Assembly (NCBI GenBank): GCA_017481065.1
Contig: JAFUPT010000135.1
Location: 1 to 5,781, forward strand
Reading direction: 5' to 3'
Length of the DNA stretch: 5,781 nt
Source: Clostridia bacterium
GTDB lineage: Bacteria; Bacillota_A; Clostridia; Christensenellales; Aristaeellaceae
In this document: positions 1 to 4,752 of the stretch, piece by piece
Layout of the letters: each line of letters opens with the position of its first letter
Numbering within the stretch: the first letter of the stretch is position 1
The notes under the pieces: generated by a model
What the model was told of the DNA's origin: nothing
Database searches by the model: none
Seen by the model: the letters and a program-made list of their open reading frames with translations, nothing else
Translations under genes and position numbers: made by a program

Positions 1-10
1 AAGGATTTCG

Positions 11-90
11 CCCAGGAGACGCCGTCCCCTGGGAAAGCCTTTCTGAGGGCGCTGCCCTCAGGCTCCCGGCAGGGGAAATGATTTCCCCTG
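11..90. repeat. Cluster of three GC-rich hairpins (intergenic palindromic element)
   Basis: Three successive inverted repeats are visible. At 11-33, CCCAGG pairs with CCTGGG, then after one A/C mismatch GAC pairs with GTC around a GCC loop. At 43-61, CTGAGGGC pairs perfectly with GCCCTCAG around a GCT loop. At 70-90, CAGGGGAAA pairs perfectly with TTTCCCCTG around TGA. No plausible gene covers them. Palindromic GC-rich stretches of this style recur between genes in many gut Clostridia; that is recollection, not something shown here. They could be a REP-like repeat or the 3' end of a transcript entering from the left. Confidence 0.6.
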
Positions 91-101
91 CACCCCTCAG
101 C

Positions 102-134
102 AAAAAATCGATCCCGCTCCGGGATCGATTTTTT
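102..134. terminator. Bidirectional intrinsic terminator
   Basis: A perfect 14-bp inverted repeat (AAAAAATCGATCCC / GGGATCGATTTTTT) surrounds the 5-nt loop GCTCC. Read in either direction, the GATCCC-type stem is followed by six T residues, as in a Rho-independent terminator. It lies about 170 bp beyond the stop codon of the leftward anti-sigma gene and is the first convincing terminator for that operon. It could equally end a rightward transcript entering from outside the window. Confidence 0.8.
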
Positions 135-154
135 GATATGGAGAGAAACCAAAG

Positions 155-191
155 GCTCCCCTGTGTAAGGGGAGCTGTCAGCGAAGCTGAC
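155..191. repeat. Two-hairpin intergenic repeat
   Basis: Two adjacent perfect inverted repeats are present: GCTCCCCT / AGGGGAGC at 155-162 and 168-175 with loop GTGTA, then GTCAGC / GCTGAC at 177-182 and 186-191 with loop GAA. GAGGGGTT follows. The arrangement matches a short non-coding repeat I recall as highly abundant in gut Firmicutes genomes. Its function is unknown to me. Copy number cannot be judged from one window. Confidence 0.6.
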
Positions 192-243
192 TGAGGGGTT
201 ATGCGCCCGCTAAAAGACTCCCCATTCAGAAACCGAACCGTAG

Positions 244-265
244 GGCGGGATGCCCACATCCCGCC
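244..265. repeat. Short GC-rich palindrome
   Basis: GGCGGGATG (244-252) and CATCCCGCC (257-265) form a perfect 9-bp stem with loop CCCA. No T-tract follows on either strand, so it is not a convincing terminator. It lies about 40 bp beyond the stop codon of the leftward membrane protein gene and ends the run of intergenic palindromes at the left of the window. Confidence 0.5.
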
Positions 266-305
266 GCCAATCCGCTCACAAAACGTGCCGCCGTCCGGCG
301 TCTCC

Positions 306-1637
306 CTAAGCAGCCCAATGTATGGAGCGCAAACAGGGTTCTGCTTCACTGGTATTCCATCCCAAAACTACGATGGAACCATCATTTGTATAATAAGTAA
401 GTTCGGCATATGTCATATCCATCTCTTTGGAATAGGTAAGAAGTACATCACCCAGCCGCCAGGTTTGCGCAGCATCCTGTCTGGCAGCAGAAAGTATTTT
501 CCGTATTGCGTCCGCCGCGCTGTCCATGTGTATGCCGCGCAGCGGTTCCGGGGCATTTTCCATCAGCTGTTCCGCCGCCGCGCTGTCATCCATGATGATG
601 CTGAACGTGCCGTCCTGCTCCTCCGTCACGGGAGTCAGTTCGATGGTGATGCTGTTTTCCCCGTCCGTTAATTCCAGGGATGAATACAGGGCTTCGCTGT
701 CCATATTCCCGGCGGGCAGGCTCTCCATGGAGGAAACCAGCGCGTAATCCGGGAATGCTTTGGCAGCATCCATGCCGAAAAGTGCGGAGAAAACATCAAC
801 TGCCGGCACGCGCTCCGCAGCGGAAATCCCAACATCCATTGCCATGGGCGTCGGCATGGGGGTCAGCGTGGGCATAAGACCGTATTTTTCCGCGATGGTC
901 GCGGCAGTCGGCGCCGGAGTCGGCGCGGTGATAAATACGGATATCGGGCCGTCCGCGCCGGGAATCCCGAAGGAAAAGCTGTTTTCGTAGGTGGCCGTCG
1001 GCGGATATGTGGGCTCCGGCGTGGCGTTTGCGGCAAACCATGCGTTTGCATCGGCGGAAAGGCATACCGGGCAGGGAACCTTTCCTTCCGCCTCCGCCTG
1101 TTCAATCGTGCTTGCATGGGCGTTCATCATGCCGGAGCAATCCGCATAGGCATGATAGTAGGCGCCGTTTTCTGTGCAGAAAACGGTGGTTTCCGAATCG
1201 GGCATGGGCCTGGGCGTGGGCGTAGCGCTCAGCTCTTCCCAGTCCACGCACACCGGGCAGGCTCCCTTGCCGGAGGCGTAAGCCTCCCGAAGACTGTGCG
1301 CCTGCGCGCCCTGCATGCCGCTGCAATCGGGAATTGCATGGAAATAAGTGCCCTTTTCGGTGTAGTAGAAGGTGCTTTCCAGGGTATTTTGGCTGGGCGC
1401 GGGGCTGTACTGCTGGCCGAGCACAATATCCTGCTTGGGTTTTCCCAGCTCCAGCCCGCCTGCCGCGAGGGCGGCGACGGCCACGATCACCACCAGCGCG
1501 GCGGCGGCCGAGGCCATCCAAATGATCTTGCTTCGGAATTTCATGGCTTTCTCTCCTCTCTCGATTCCTTCTATTATATTATCGTGGATTGCGTCCGGGG
1601 TTTTGCCGAATGCCCGGTCAAAATCGGGATATCTCAT
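306..1637 (-). CDS. Membrane-anchored probable anti-sigma factor/sensor with two Cys-His modules
   Basis: A 443-residue protein overlapping the upstream ECF sigma gene by 4 nt (ATGA), with a good ribosome binding site (GGAGGTGA at 1644-1651). The order is: a short cytoplasmic segment of about 37 residues containing TPDAIHDNIIEGIERGEK, which resembles the N-termini of sigma-partner proteins in Clostridia; one hydrophobic segment (about 38-60); then a presumed extracytoplasmic region. That region holds two modules, about 90-130 and 152-192, each with H-x4-C-x21-C-x2-C (H100, C105, C127, C130; H162, C167, C189, C192) and the shared pieces DCSGM and CPVC. Pro/Thr-rich linkers occur at about 137-146, 205-216, 238-247 and 255-266. 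A C-terminal region (about 275-443) has no family I can name. Gene order and topology suggest it binds the sigma factor at the membrane and senses an outside signal. The modules resemble small Ada-like metal-binding folds. Anti-sigma activity and metal binding are inferences. A second start at residue 32 is possible. Confidence 0.75.
   Translation of the reverse strand: MRYPDFDRAFGKTPDAIHDNIIEGIERGEKAMKFRSKIIWMASAAAALVVIVAVAALAAGGLELGKPKQDIVLGQQYSPAPSQNTLESTFYYTEKGTYFHAIPDCSGMQGAQAHSLREAYASGKGACPVCVDWEELSATPTPRPMPDSETTVFCTENGAYYHAYADCSGMMNAHASTIEQAEAEGKVPCPVCLSADANAWFAANATPEPTYPPTATYENSFSFGIPGADGPISVFITAPTPAPTAATIAEKYGLMPTLTPMPTPMAMDVGISAAERVPAVDVFSALFGMDAAKAFPDYALVSSMESLPAGNMDSEALYSSLELTDGENSITIELTPVTEEQDGTFSIIMDDSAAAEQLMENAPEPLRGIHMDSAADAIRKILSAARQDAAQTWRLGDVLLTYSKEMDMTYAELTYYTNDGSIVVLGWNTSEAEPCLRSIHWAA
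1542..1557 (-). promoter_or_regulatory. Internal ribosome binding site and alternative start (Met32) of the anti-sigma gene
   Basis: Within the anti-sigma reading frame, AGGAG (1553-1557) lies 8 nt before an in-frame ATG (1542-1544) that encodes Met32. Starting there gives MKFRSKIIW and then the membrane segment, which resembles a normal N-terminal membrane anchor and lacks the cytoplasmic tail. The upstream ATG at 1637 also has a strong site and is coupled to the sigma gene stop, so I keep it as the main start. Both could be used. Confidence 0.4.
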
Positions 1638-2101
1638 GCTTCCTCACCTCCGTCGAGGGCCTTGCGCAGCAGCTGCCGCGCCTGGTGCAGCCGGGATTTG
1701 GCCAGTCCCGCCGTGATGCCCAGCATTTCTGCGATTTCCTTCAGGTTATAGCCCTCCAGGTGGTGCAGAAGCAGGGGCATGCGGTATTTTTCCGGCAGGT
1801 TCTGCAGGGATTGGCGCAGGTGCAAATCAATTTCCCCGGCGGCGGGTATGCTTTCCTCCAGGGGAAGATGCCGCGCTTTCTGCCGCCGCAGAAGGGTTTT
1901 GCATTCGTTGATCAGGATGCGGATCAGCCATGTTTCGAAATATCGCTCCTCCCGCAGCCCGCCGCGCTTCATCCATCCCTTGAAAACCGCCTCCTGCACC
2001 GCGTCCGCGCAGTCGGCGTCGCACCAGAGCATGGCATGGGCGATGCGGTAGAGCCGCCGCTCCATCGCGGTCACGCGCGCCGTATATTCCCGGTCATTCA
2101 T
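1634..2101 (-). CDS. ECF-type (sigma-70 family) RNA polymerase sigma factor
   Basis: A 155-residue protein with the two-domain layout and length of ECF sigma factors. Region 2 spans about 7-75, with a DxxDAVQEAVFKGW-like segment (28-43) and the -10 recognition helix around ETWLIRILINECKTLLRR (56-73). Region 4 spans about 94-149, starting LPEKYRMPLLLHHLEGY, with a helix-turn-helix at NLKEIAEMLGITAGLAKSRLHQAR (split here as 119-128 and 129-142) that would contact the -35 element. The usual GTVKSRL is AGLAKSRL here. I chose ATG 2101 because GGGTGA (2107-2112) lies 5 nt upstream; in-frame TTG (2116, 2104) and GTG (2110) codons are weaker alternatives, and TTG 2116 would give 160 residues. It is the first gene of a two-gene operon with its probable anti-sigma partner and has an ECF-type promoter just upstream, so it probably transcribes its own operon. 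Its signal and wider regulon are unknown. Confidence 0.92.
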   Translation of the reverse strand: MNDREYTARVTAMERRLYRIAHAMLWCDADCADAVQEAVFKGWMKRGGLREERYFETWLIRILINECKTLLRRQKARHLPLEESIPAAGEIDLHLRQSLQNLPEKYRMPLLLHHLEGYNLKEIAEMLGITAGLAKSRLHQARQLLRKALDGGEEA

Positions 2102-2135
2102 CAAAATCACCCGCAATCGTTGTACAACTACCTAT

Positions 2136-2164
2136 TAGACGCATAAAGCGGGGGAAAGGTTGGA
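2136..2164 (-). promoter_or_regulatory. ECF-type promoter of the sigma/anti-sigma operon (probable autoregulation)
   Basis: On the minus strand the sequence reads TCCAACC (2158-2164), a 16-nt spacer, then CGTCTA (2136-2141). An AAC-containing -35 and a CGTC-type -10 at 16-17 nt are hallmarks of ECF promoters. The predicted start near 2129 leaves a leader of about 28 nt to the ATG at 2101. No better sigma-A promoter is evident upstream of this gene. Confidence 0.7.
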
Positions 2165-2457
2165 AGGAAAGGCAATTTTTTCGCATGAATATTTATGCAT
2201 CCTTATACAAAGGGGCAATCCGAGCTGGAAAGACAGCTGTTTGCCGTATAGAGATTGGGAGGGCAGGATAGGTCGCAAAGAATTAACAATCCGCCGTACA
2301 AAGACAGCAGTCTGCGAATTTCAGATTAAAAACCTGCAAAAATGCGTGTTTTGATGCAAAAAACAGCGTATGCATCCCGAAATTTGAAATTTTGATAGGT
2401 TTTAATTGCAGAATATGAAATAAACTGGCCGTGAAACGCGGAGTTTTATCCCCGGAA
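2165..2457. other. AT-rich divergent intergenic region, no gene recognised
   Basis: This stretch separates the ECF operon from the liv operon. I see no coding region with a credible start and ribosome binding site; the short open frames here lack both. Visible structure includes AGCTG/CAGCT (2223-2238), two copies of AAAGACAGC (2229-2237 and 2300-2308), and two copies of TGCAAAAA starting exactly 20 bp apart (2335 and 2355). There is also a bulged inverted repeat at 2342-2371 (ATGCGTGTTTT against AAAACAgCGTAT, with one bulged G and one G-T pair). Its likely role is regulatory, but the regulators are unknown. Confidence 0.5.
2378..2392 (+). repeat. 15-bp near-repeat, copy 1 (possible operator)
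   Basis: The sequence is CGAAATTTGAAATTT, matching copy 2 at 14 of 15 positions. It lies about 120 bp upstream of the liv -35 element. It is AT-rich and partly palindromic (AAATTT twice), so chance similarity is possible. Confidence 0.4.
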
Positions 2458-2472
2458 CGAAATTTGACATTT
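2458..2472 (+). repeat. 15-bp near-repeat, copy 2 (possible operator)
   Basis: The sequence is CGAAATTTGACATTT, starting exactly 80 bp after copy 1 and ending 21 bp before the liv -35 element. It contains the dyad GAAAT-TTGAC-ATTTC (2459-2473). The position suits an activator site for the liv promoter; the regulator is unknown. Confidence 0.4.
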
Positions 2473-2481
2473 CCGAAAAAT
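2467..2481 (+). promoter_or_regulatory. CodY-like box
   Basis: ACATTTCCGAAAAAT matches 11 of 15 positions of the Firmicutes CodY consensus AATTTTCWGAAAATT, including the core TTTC-N-GAAA. It lies just upstream of the liv -35 element. CodY controls branched-chain amino acid uptake in several Firmicutes, so the context fits. Four mismatches in AT-rich DNA make this tentative, and it overlaps the 15-bp near-repeat. Confidence 0.3.
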
Positions 2482-2493
2482 GCAAATTGGGGC

Positions 2494-2522
2494 TTGCAAT
2501 TTTGGTCGGACCTCTGTATAAT
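2494..2522 (+). promoter_or_regulatory. Sigma-A-type promoter of the liv operon
   Basis: TTGCAA (2494-2499), a 17-nt spacer and a perfect TATAAT (2517-2522) make a strong housekeeping promoter. Transcription should start near 2529, leaving a leader of about 49 nt before livK. An inverted repeat AAATTG/CAATTT (2484-2489, 2497-2502) overlaps the -35 and could be an operator. The TTGACA at 2464 is too far from the TATAAT to pair with it. Confidence 0.8.
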
Positions 2523-2534
2523 ATCCCCATACTT

Positions 2535-2549
2535 TGGTTCATTGAACCA
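2535..2549 (+). other. Small hairpin in the livK leader
   Basis: TGGTTC and GAACCA form a perfect 6-bp stem with loop ATT, a few nucleotides after the predicted transcription start and 13 nt before the AAGGAGG ribosome binding site (2563-2569). A 5' hairpin at this place may protect the mRNA or be a protein-binding dyad. It is too short to be a riboswitch. Confidence 0.35.
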
Positions 2550-2577
2550 CGGCTCACTTTTTAAGGAGGCAAATACT

Positions 2578-3726
2578 ATGAAGAAGATTCTCGCACTGGT
2601 ACTGGCACTGATGATGGTGTTCTCCGCAGCAGCTATGGCGGAAACCGTCAAGATCGGCGTTTTCGAGCCCCTCAGCGGCGACTCCGGCGCAGGCGGAAAG
2701 CAGGAAATGCTGGGCATGCAGTATGCCAACTATGTTTGCCCCACCGTTGAAATCGGCGGCGTTACCTACGATGTAGAACTGGTTGCAGCCGATAACGGCT
2801 CCTCCACCGATAAGGCTCCCTCCGCTGCCCAGCAGCTGGTTTCCGAGGGCGTTAGCGTAGTTCTGGGCACCTACGGCTCTGCTTGCGCAGTAGCCGGCTC
2901 CCCCTACTTCGCAGATGCCGGCATCCCGGCCATCGGCGTTACCTGCACCAACCCCCAGGTTACCGCCGGCAACACCCACTACTTCCGCATCTGCTTCCTG
3001 GATCCCTTCCAGGGCACCGTGCTCGCCAACTATGCTTACAAAGAGCTGGGCGTGACCACCGCTTACTGCCTTGCTGAGCTGGGCAACGATTACGACGTAG
3101 GCCTGGTACACTACTTCAAGCAGGCATTCGAGGCCATGGGCGGCGTTGTTATCGACGAAACCTTCCCCACCGGCACCTCTGATTTCACCTCCTACATCTC
3201 CAACGCAACCGCAATGGGCGCAGGCGTGTTCTTCGCTCCCTGCTCCATCGCTTACATCACCCAGATCGTAAACCAGTCCGCAGCCCAGGGCGCTACCTTC
3301 TCCCTGATGGGCTCCGATACCTGGGACAGCAACAAGGTTATCGAAGCTGCTACCGGCACCAACCTGCCCATCTTCGTATCCACCTTCTACCAGGAGGGCG
3401 GCAACGTTGAATTCGACGAGGGCATCAAGGCCTGGATCAACAGCGATGAAGAAGCCATGAAGAACAACGGCGGCAACGACATGGTTGCAGCAGTTACCGC
3501 AATGGGTTACGATGCATACTTCGTAGCGCTCGAGGCCCTGAAGAACGCCGGTTCCACCGATCCCAAGGCCGTGAACGAGGCCCTGTGGACCACCACCTAT
3601 GAAGGCGTATCCGGCGCAATCGCATTCGACGAGATCGGCGACGCCATCCGCGATGCTTGCTACATCAAGACCGCCAACACCGTAGACGGCGTTTGGGACT
3701 TCGTAGCAGTGCAGACCGTTGAATAA
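2578..3726 (+). CDS. livK: Branched-chain amino acid type ABC transporter, substrate-binding protein
   Basis: A 382-residue exported binding protein of the LivJ/LivK (Peripla_BP_6) family that captures the ligand outside the cell and delivers it to LivH/LivM. Residues 1-21 form a signal peptide: MKK, a hydrophobic core, then AMA with cleavage before Glu22. The mature protein opens with the family pattern VKIGVFEPLSGDSGAGGKQ (24-42). It continues with VVLGTYGSACAVAGSPYF (94-111), GIPAIGVTCTNP (115-126), YFRICFLDPFQGTVLANY (135-152) and SDFTSYI (201-207), the usual order of the type 1 periplasmic-binding fold. The start is set by AAGGAGG 8 nt upstream; an in-frame GTG at 2431 would place the promoter inside the gene. 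There is no lipobox cysteine, but there are seven other cysteines. Strong codon bias and a strong ribosome binding site suggest high expression. Leucine, isoleucine and valine are likely ligands, but the family also binds amides, urea and other amino acids. Confidence 0.92.
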   Translation: MKKILALVLALMMVFSAAAMAETVKIGVFEPLSGDSGAGGKQEMLGMQYANYVCPTVEIGGVTYDVELVAADNGSSTDKAPSAAQQLVSEGVSVVLGTYGSACAVAGSPYFADAGIPAIGVTCTNPQVTAGNTHYFRICFLDPFQGTVLANYAYKELGVTTAYCLAELGNDYDVGLVHYFKQAFEAMGGVVIDETFPTGTSDFTSYISNATAMGAGVFFAPCSIAYITQIVNQSAAQGATFSLMGSDTWDSNKVIEAATGTNLPIFVSTFYQEGGNVEFDEGIKAWINSDEEAMKNNGGNDMVAAVTAMGYDAYFVALEALKNAGSTDPKAVNEALWTTTYEGVSGAIAFDEIGDAIRDACYIKTANTVDGVWDFVAVQTVE

Positions 3727-3766
3727 TTGCGGCGAACCTGAGAAATAAAGAAACACTGCGTTTTGC

Positions 3767-3789
3767 GGCGTGGGCATTTCGCTCACGCC
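3767..3789 (+). other. Stable intercistronic hairpin between livK and livH
   Basis: GGCGTGGGC (3767-3775) and GCTCACGCC (3781-3789) form a 9-bp RNA stem with one G-U pair and an ATTTC loop. No T-tract follows, so it is not a classical terminator. It lies 40 nt after the livK stop and 12 nt before the livH ribosome binding site. Such hairpins commonly stabilise the upstream binding-protein mRNA or lower permease expression. A palindrome AAACATGTTT follows at 3792-3801, and TTGCGGCG occurs twice (3727, 3763). Confidence 0.6.
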
Positions 3790-3818
3790 CAAAACATGTT
3801 TAAGGAGGATTTCCCCTC

Positions 3819-4742
3819 ATGTTTTCTGTTGTACTTCCCTATCTGCTCAGCGGCATTTCCGTTGGCGGACAGTATGCGCTGATTGCCATCGGCTATACCA
3901 TGGTATATGGCATCCTGCGCCTGATCAACTTCGCCCATGGCGATGTTTTCATGGTGGCGGGCATCCTGATGGTATATCTCTCCGCTTCCGGGCTGCCCCT
4001 ATACCTCACCCTGCCGCTGGTAGTGGTGCTCACCGCGCTGATCGGCTTTTTGATTGAGCGCGTGGCTTATAAGCCCCTGCGCACCGCGCCCCGCATGTCT
4101 GTAATGATTTCGGCCATCGGCGTGAGCTATACCCTGCAGAACCTGGTGCTCTATATCACCGGCGGCCTGAACCAGTATTATCCCACCATTCCCTTCATTT
4201 CCGGTTCCGTGAAGATTTTCGGCGCAACCACGAAGATGGTTACCGTTGTTACCCCCATCCTTACCCTGATCCTGGTGGTTGTGCTGCTGTGGCTGATCAA
4301 CAAGACCAAGATCGGCATGGCCATGCGCGCGGTTTCCAAGGATTTTGAAACCAGCCAGCTGATGGGCATCAAGATCAATTCCGTAATTTCCACCACCTTC
4401 GTGATCGGCTCTGTGCTGGCGGCGGTGGGTTCCATCCTGTATTTCACCAACTATACCACCGTTATCCAGACCTCCGGCGCCATGCCGGGCCTGAAGGCCT
4501 TCGTTGCGGCGGTATTCGGCGGCATCGGCTCCATCCCGGGCGCGGTTGTGGGCGCTTTCATCATCGGCATCTGCGAAAACCTGATCAAGGGCCTGGATAT
4601 CATCCTGATCAAGGCGGGCCTTTCCAAGAGCATGCTGGGCCTCACCACCTTCTCCGACGCCTTTACCTTTGCCCTGCTGATTATCATCCTGATCGTTAAG
4701 CCCACCGGCCTGTTCGGTGAGAAGACGACGGACAAAGTGTGA
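3819..4742 (+). CDS. livH: Branched-chain amino acid type ABC transporter, permease LivH
   Basis: A 307-residue integral membrane protein, normal length for LivH, with about eight hydrophobic segments. Family landmarks are GYTMVYGILRLINFAHGD (25-42), the cytoplasmic ATPase-coupling loop around MAMRAVSKDFETSQLMGI (167-184), GLKAFVAAVFGGIGSIPG (224-241) followed by AVVGAFIIGICENL, and the C-terminal KPTGLFGE (294-301). It would pair with LivM to form the transmembrane channel for ligand delivered by LivK. The ATG at 3819 is preceded by AAGGAGG (3802-3808) at 10 nt. It lies 92 bp after livK across a hairpin and 10 bp before livM, so the three are probably one operon. The motifs and gene order make the family assignment secure; the exact substrate is less certain. 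Confidence 0.94.
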   Translation: MFSVVLPYLLSGISVGGQYALIAIGYTMVYGILRLINFAHGDVFMVAGILMVYLSASGLPLYLTLPLVVVLTALIGFLIERVAYKPLRTAPRMSVMISAIGVSYTLQNLVLYITGGLNQYYPTIPFISGSVKIFGATTKMVTVVTPILTLILVVVLLWLINKTKIGMAMRAVSKDFETSQLMGIKINSVISTTFVIGSVLAAVGSILYFTNYTTVIQTSGAMPGLKAFVAAVFGGIGSIPGAVVGAFIIGICENLIKGLDIILIKAGLSKSMLGLTTFSDAFTFALLIIILIVKPTGLFGEKTTDKV

Positions 4743-4752
4743 GGTGAGCGCT

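Noticed and set aside
289..300. CGCCG-TC-CGGCG as a terminator immediately after the anti-sigma stop codon
   Set aside because: The loop of two bases is too tight and the T-run on the minus strand is several bases away from the stem; the repeat at 102-134 is far better.
1116..1751. 211-codon plus-strand open frame opposite the sigma and anti-sigma genes
   Set aside because: It crosses the overlap of two well-supported minus-strand genes and has no recognisable domain.
2102..2116. Longer sigma factor starting at TTG 2116
   Set aside because: Possible, but ATG 2101 has a well-spaced GGGTGA and the extra five residues match nothing in the family; kept only as an alternative.
2464..2522. TTGACA at 2464 as the -35 element of the liv promoter
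   Set aside because: It is 47 bp from TATAAT; TTGCAA at 2494 has the ideal 17-bp spacing.
2431..2577. Upstream GTG start extending livK by 49 residues
   Set aside because: The extension would include the TATAAT promoter, put extra residues before a perfect signal peptide and ignore the AAGGAGG site before ATG 2578.
2165..2577. Riboswitch or T-box leader for the liv operon
   Set aside because: The predicted leader is only about 49 nt, and I see no T-box sequence or antiterminator/terminator pair.
2165..2577. ECF-type promoter in front of livK
   Set aside because: The AACC at 2331-2334 has no CGTC at 16-17 nt; no convincing match was found on the plus strand.
2554..3792. 412-codon open frame on the minus strand opposite livK
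   Set aside because: It lies entirely antisense to a clear LivK gene, is Gly/Val-rich without a recognisable fold, and results from the strong C-ending codon bias of livK.
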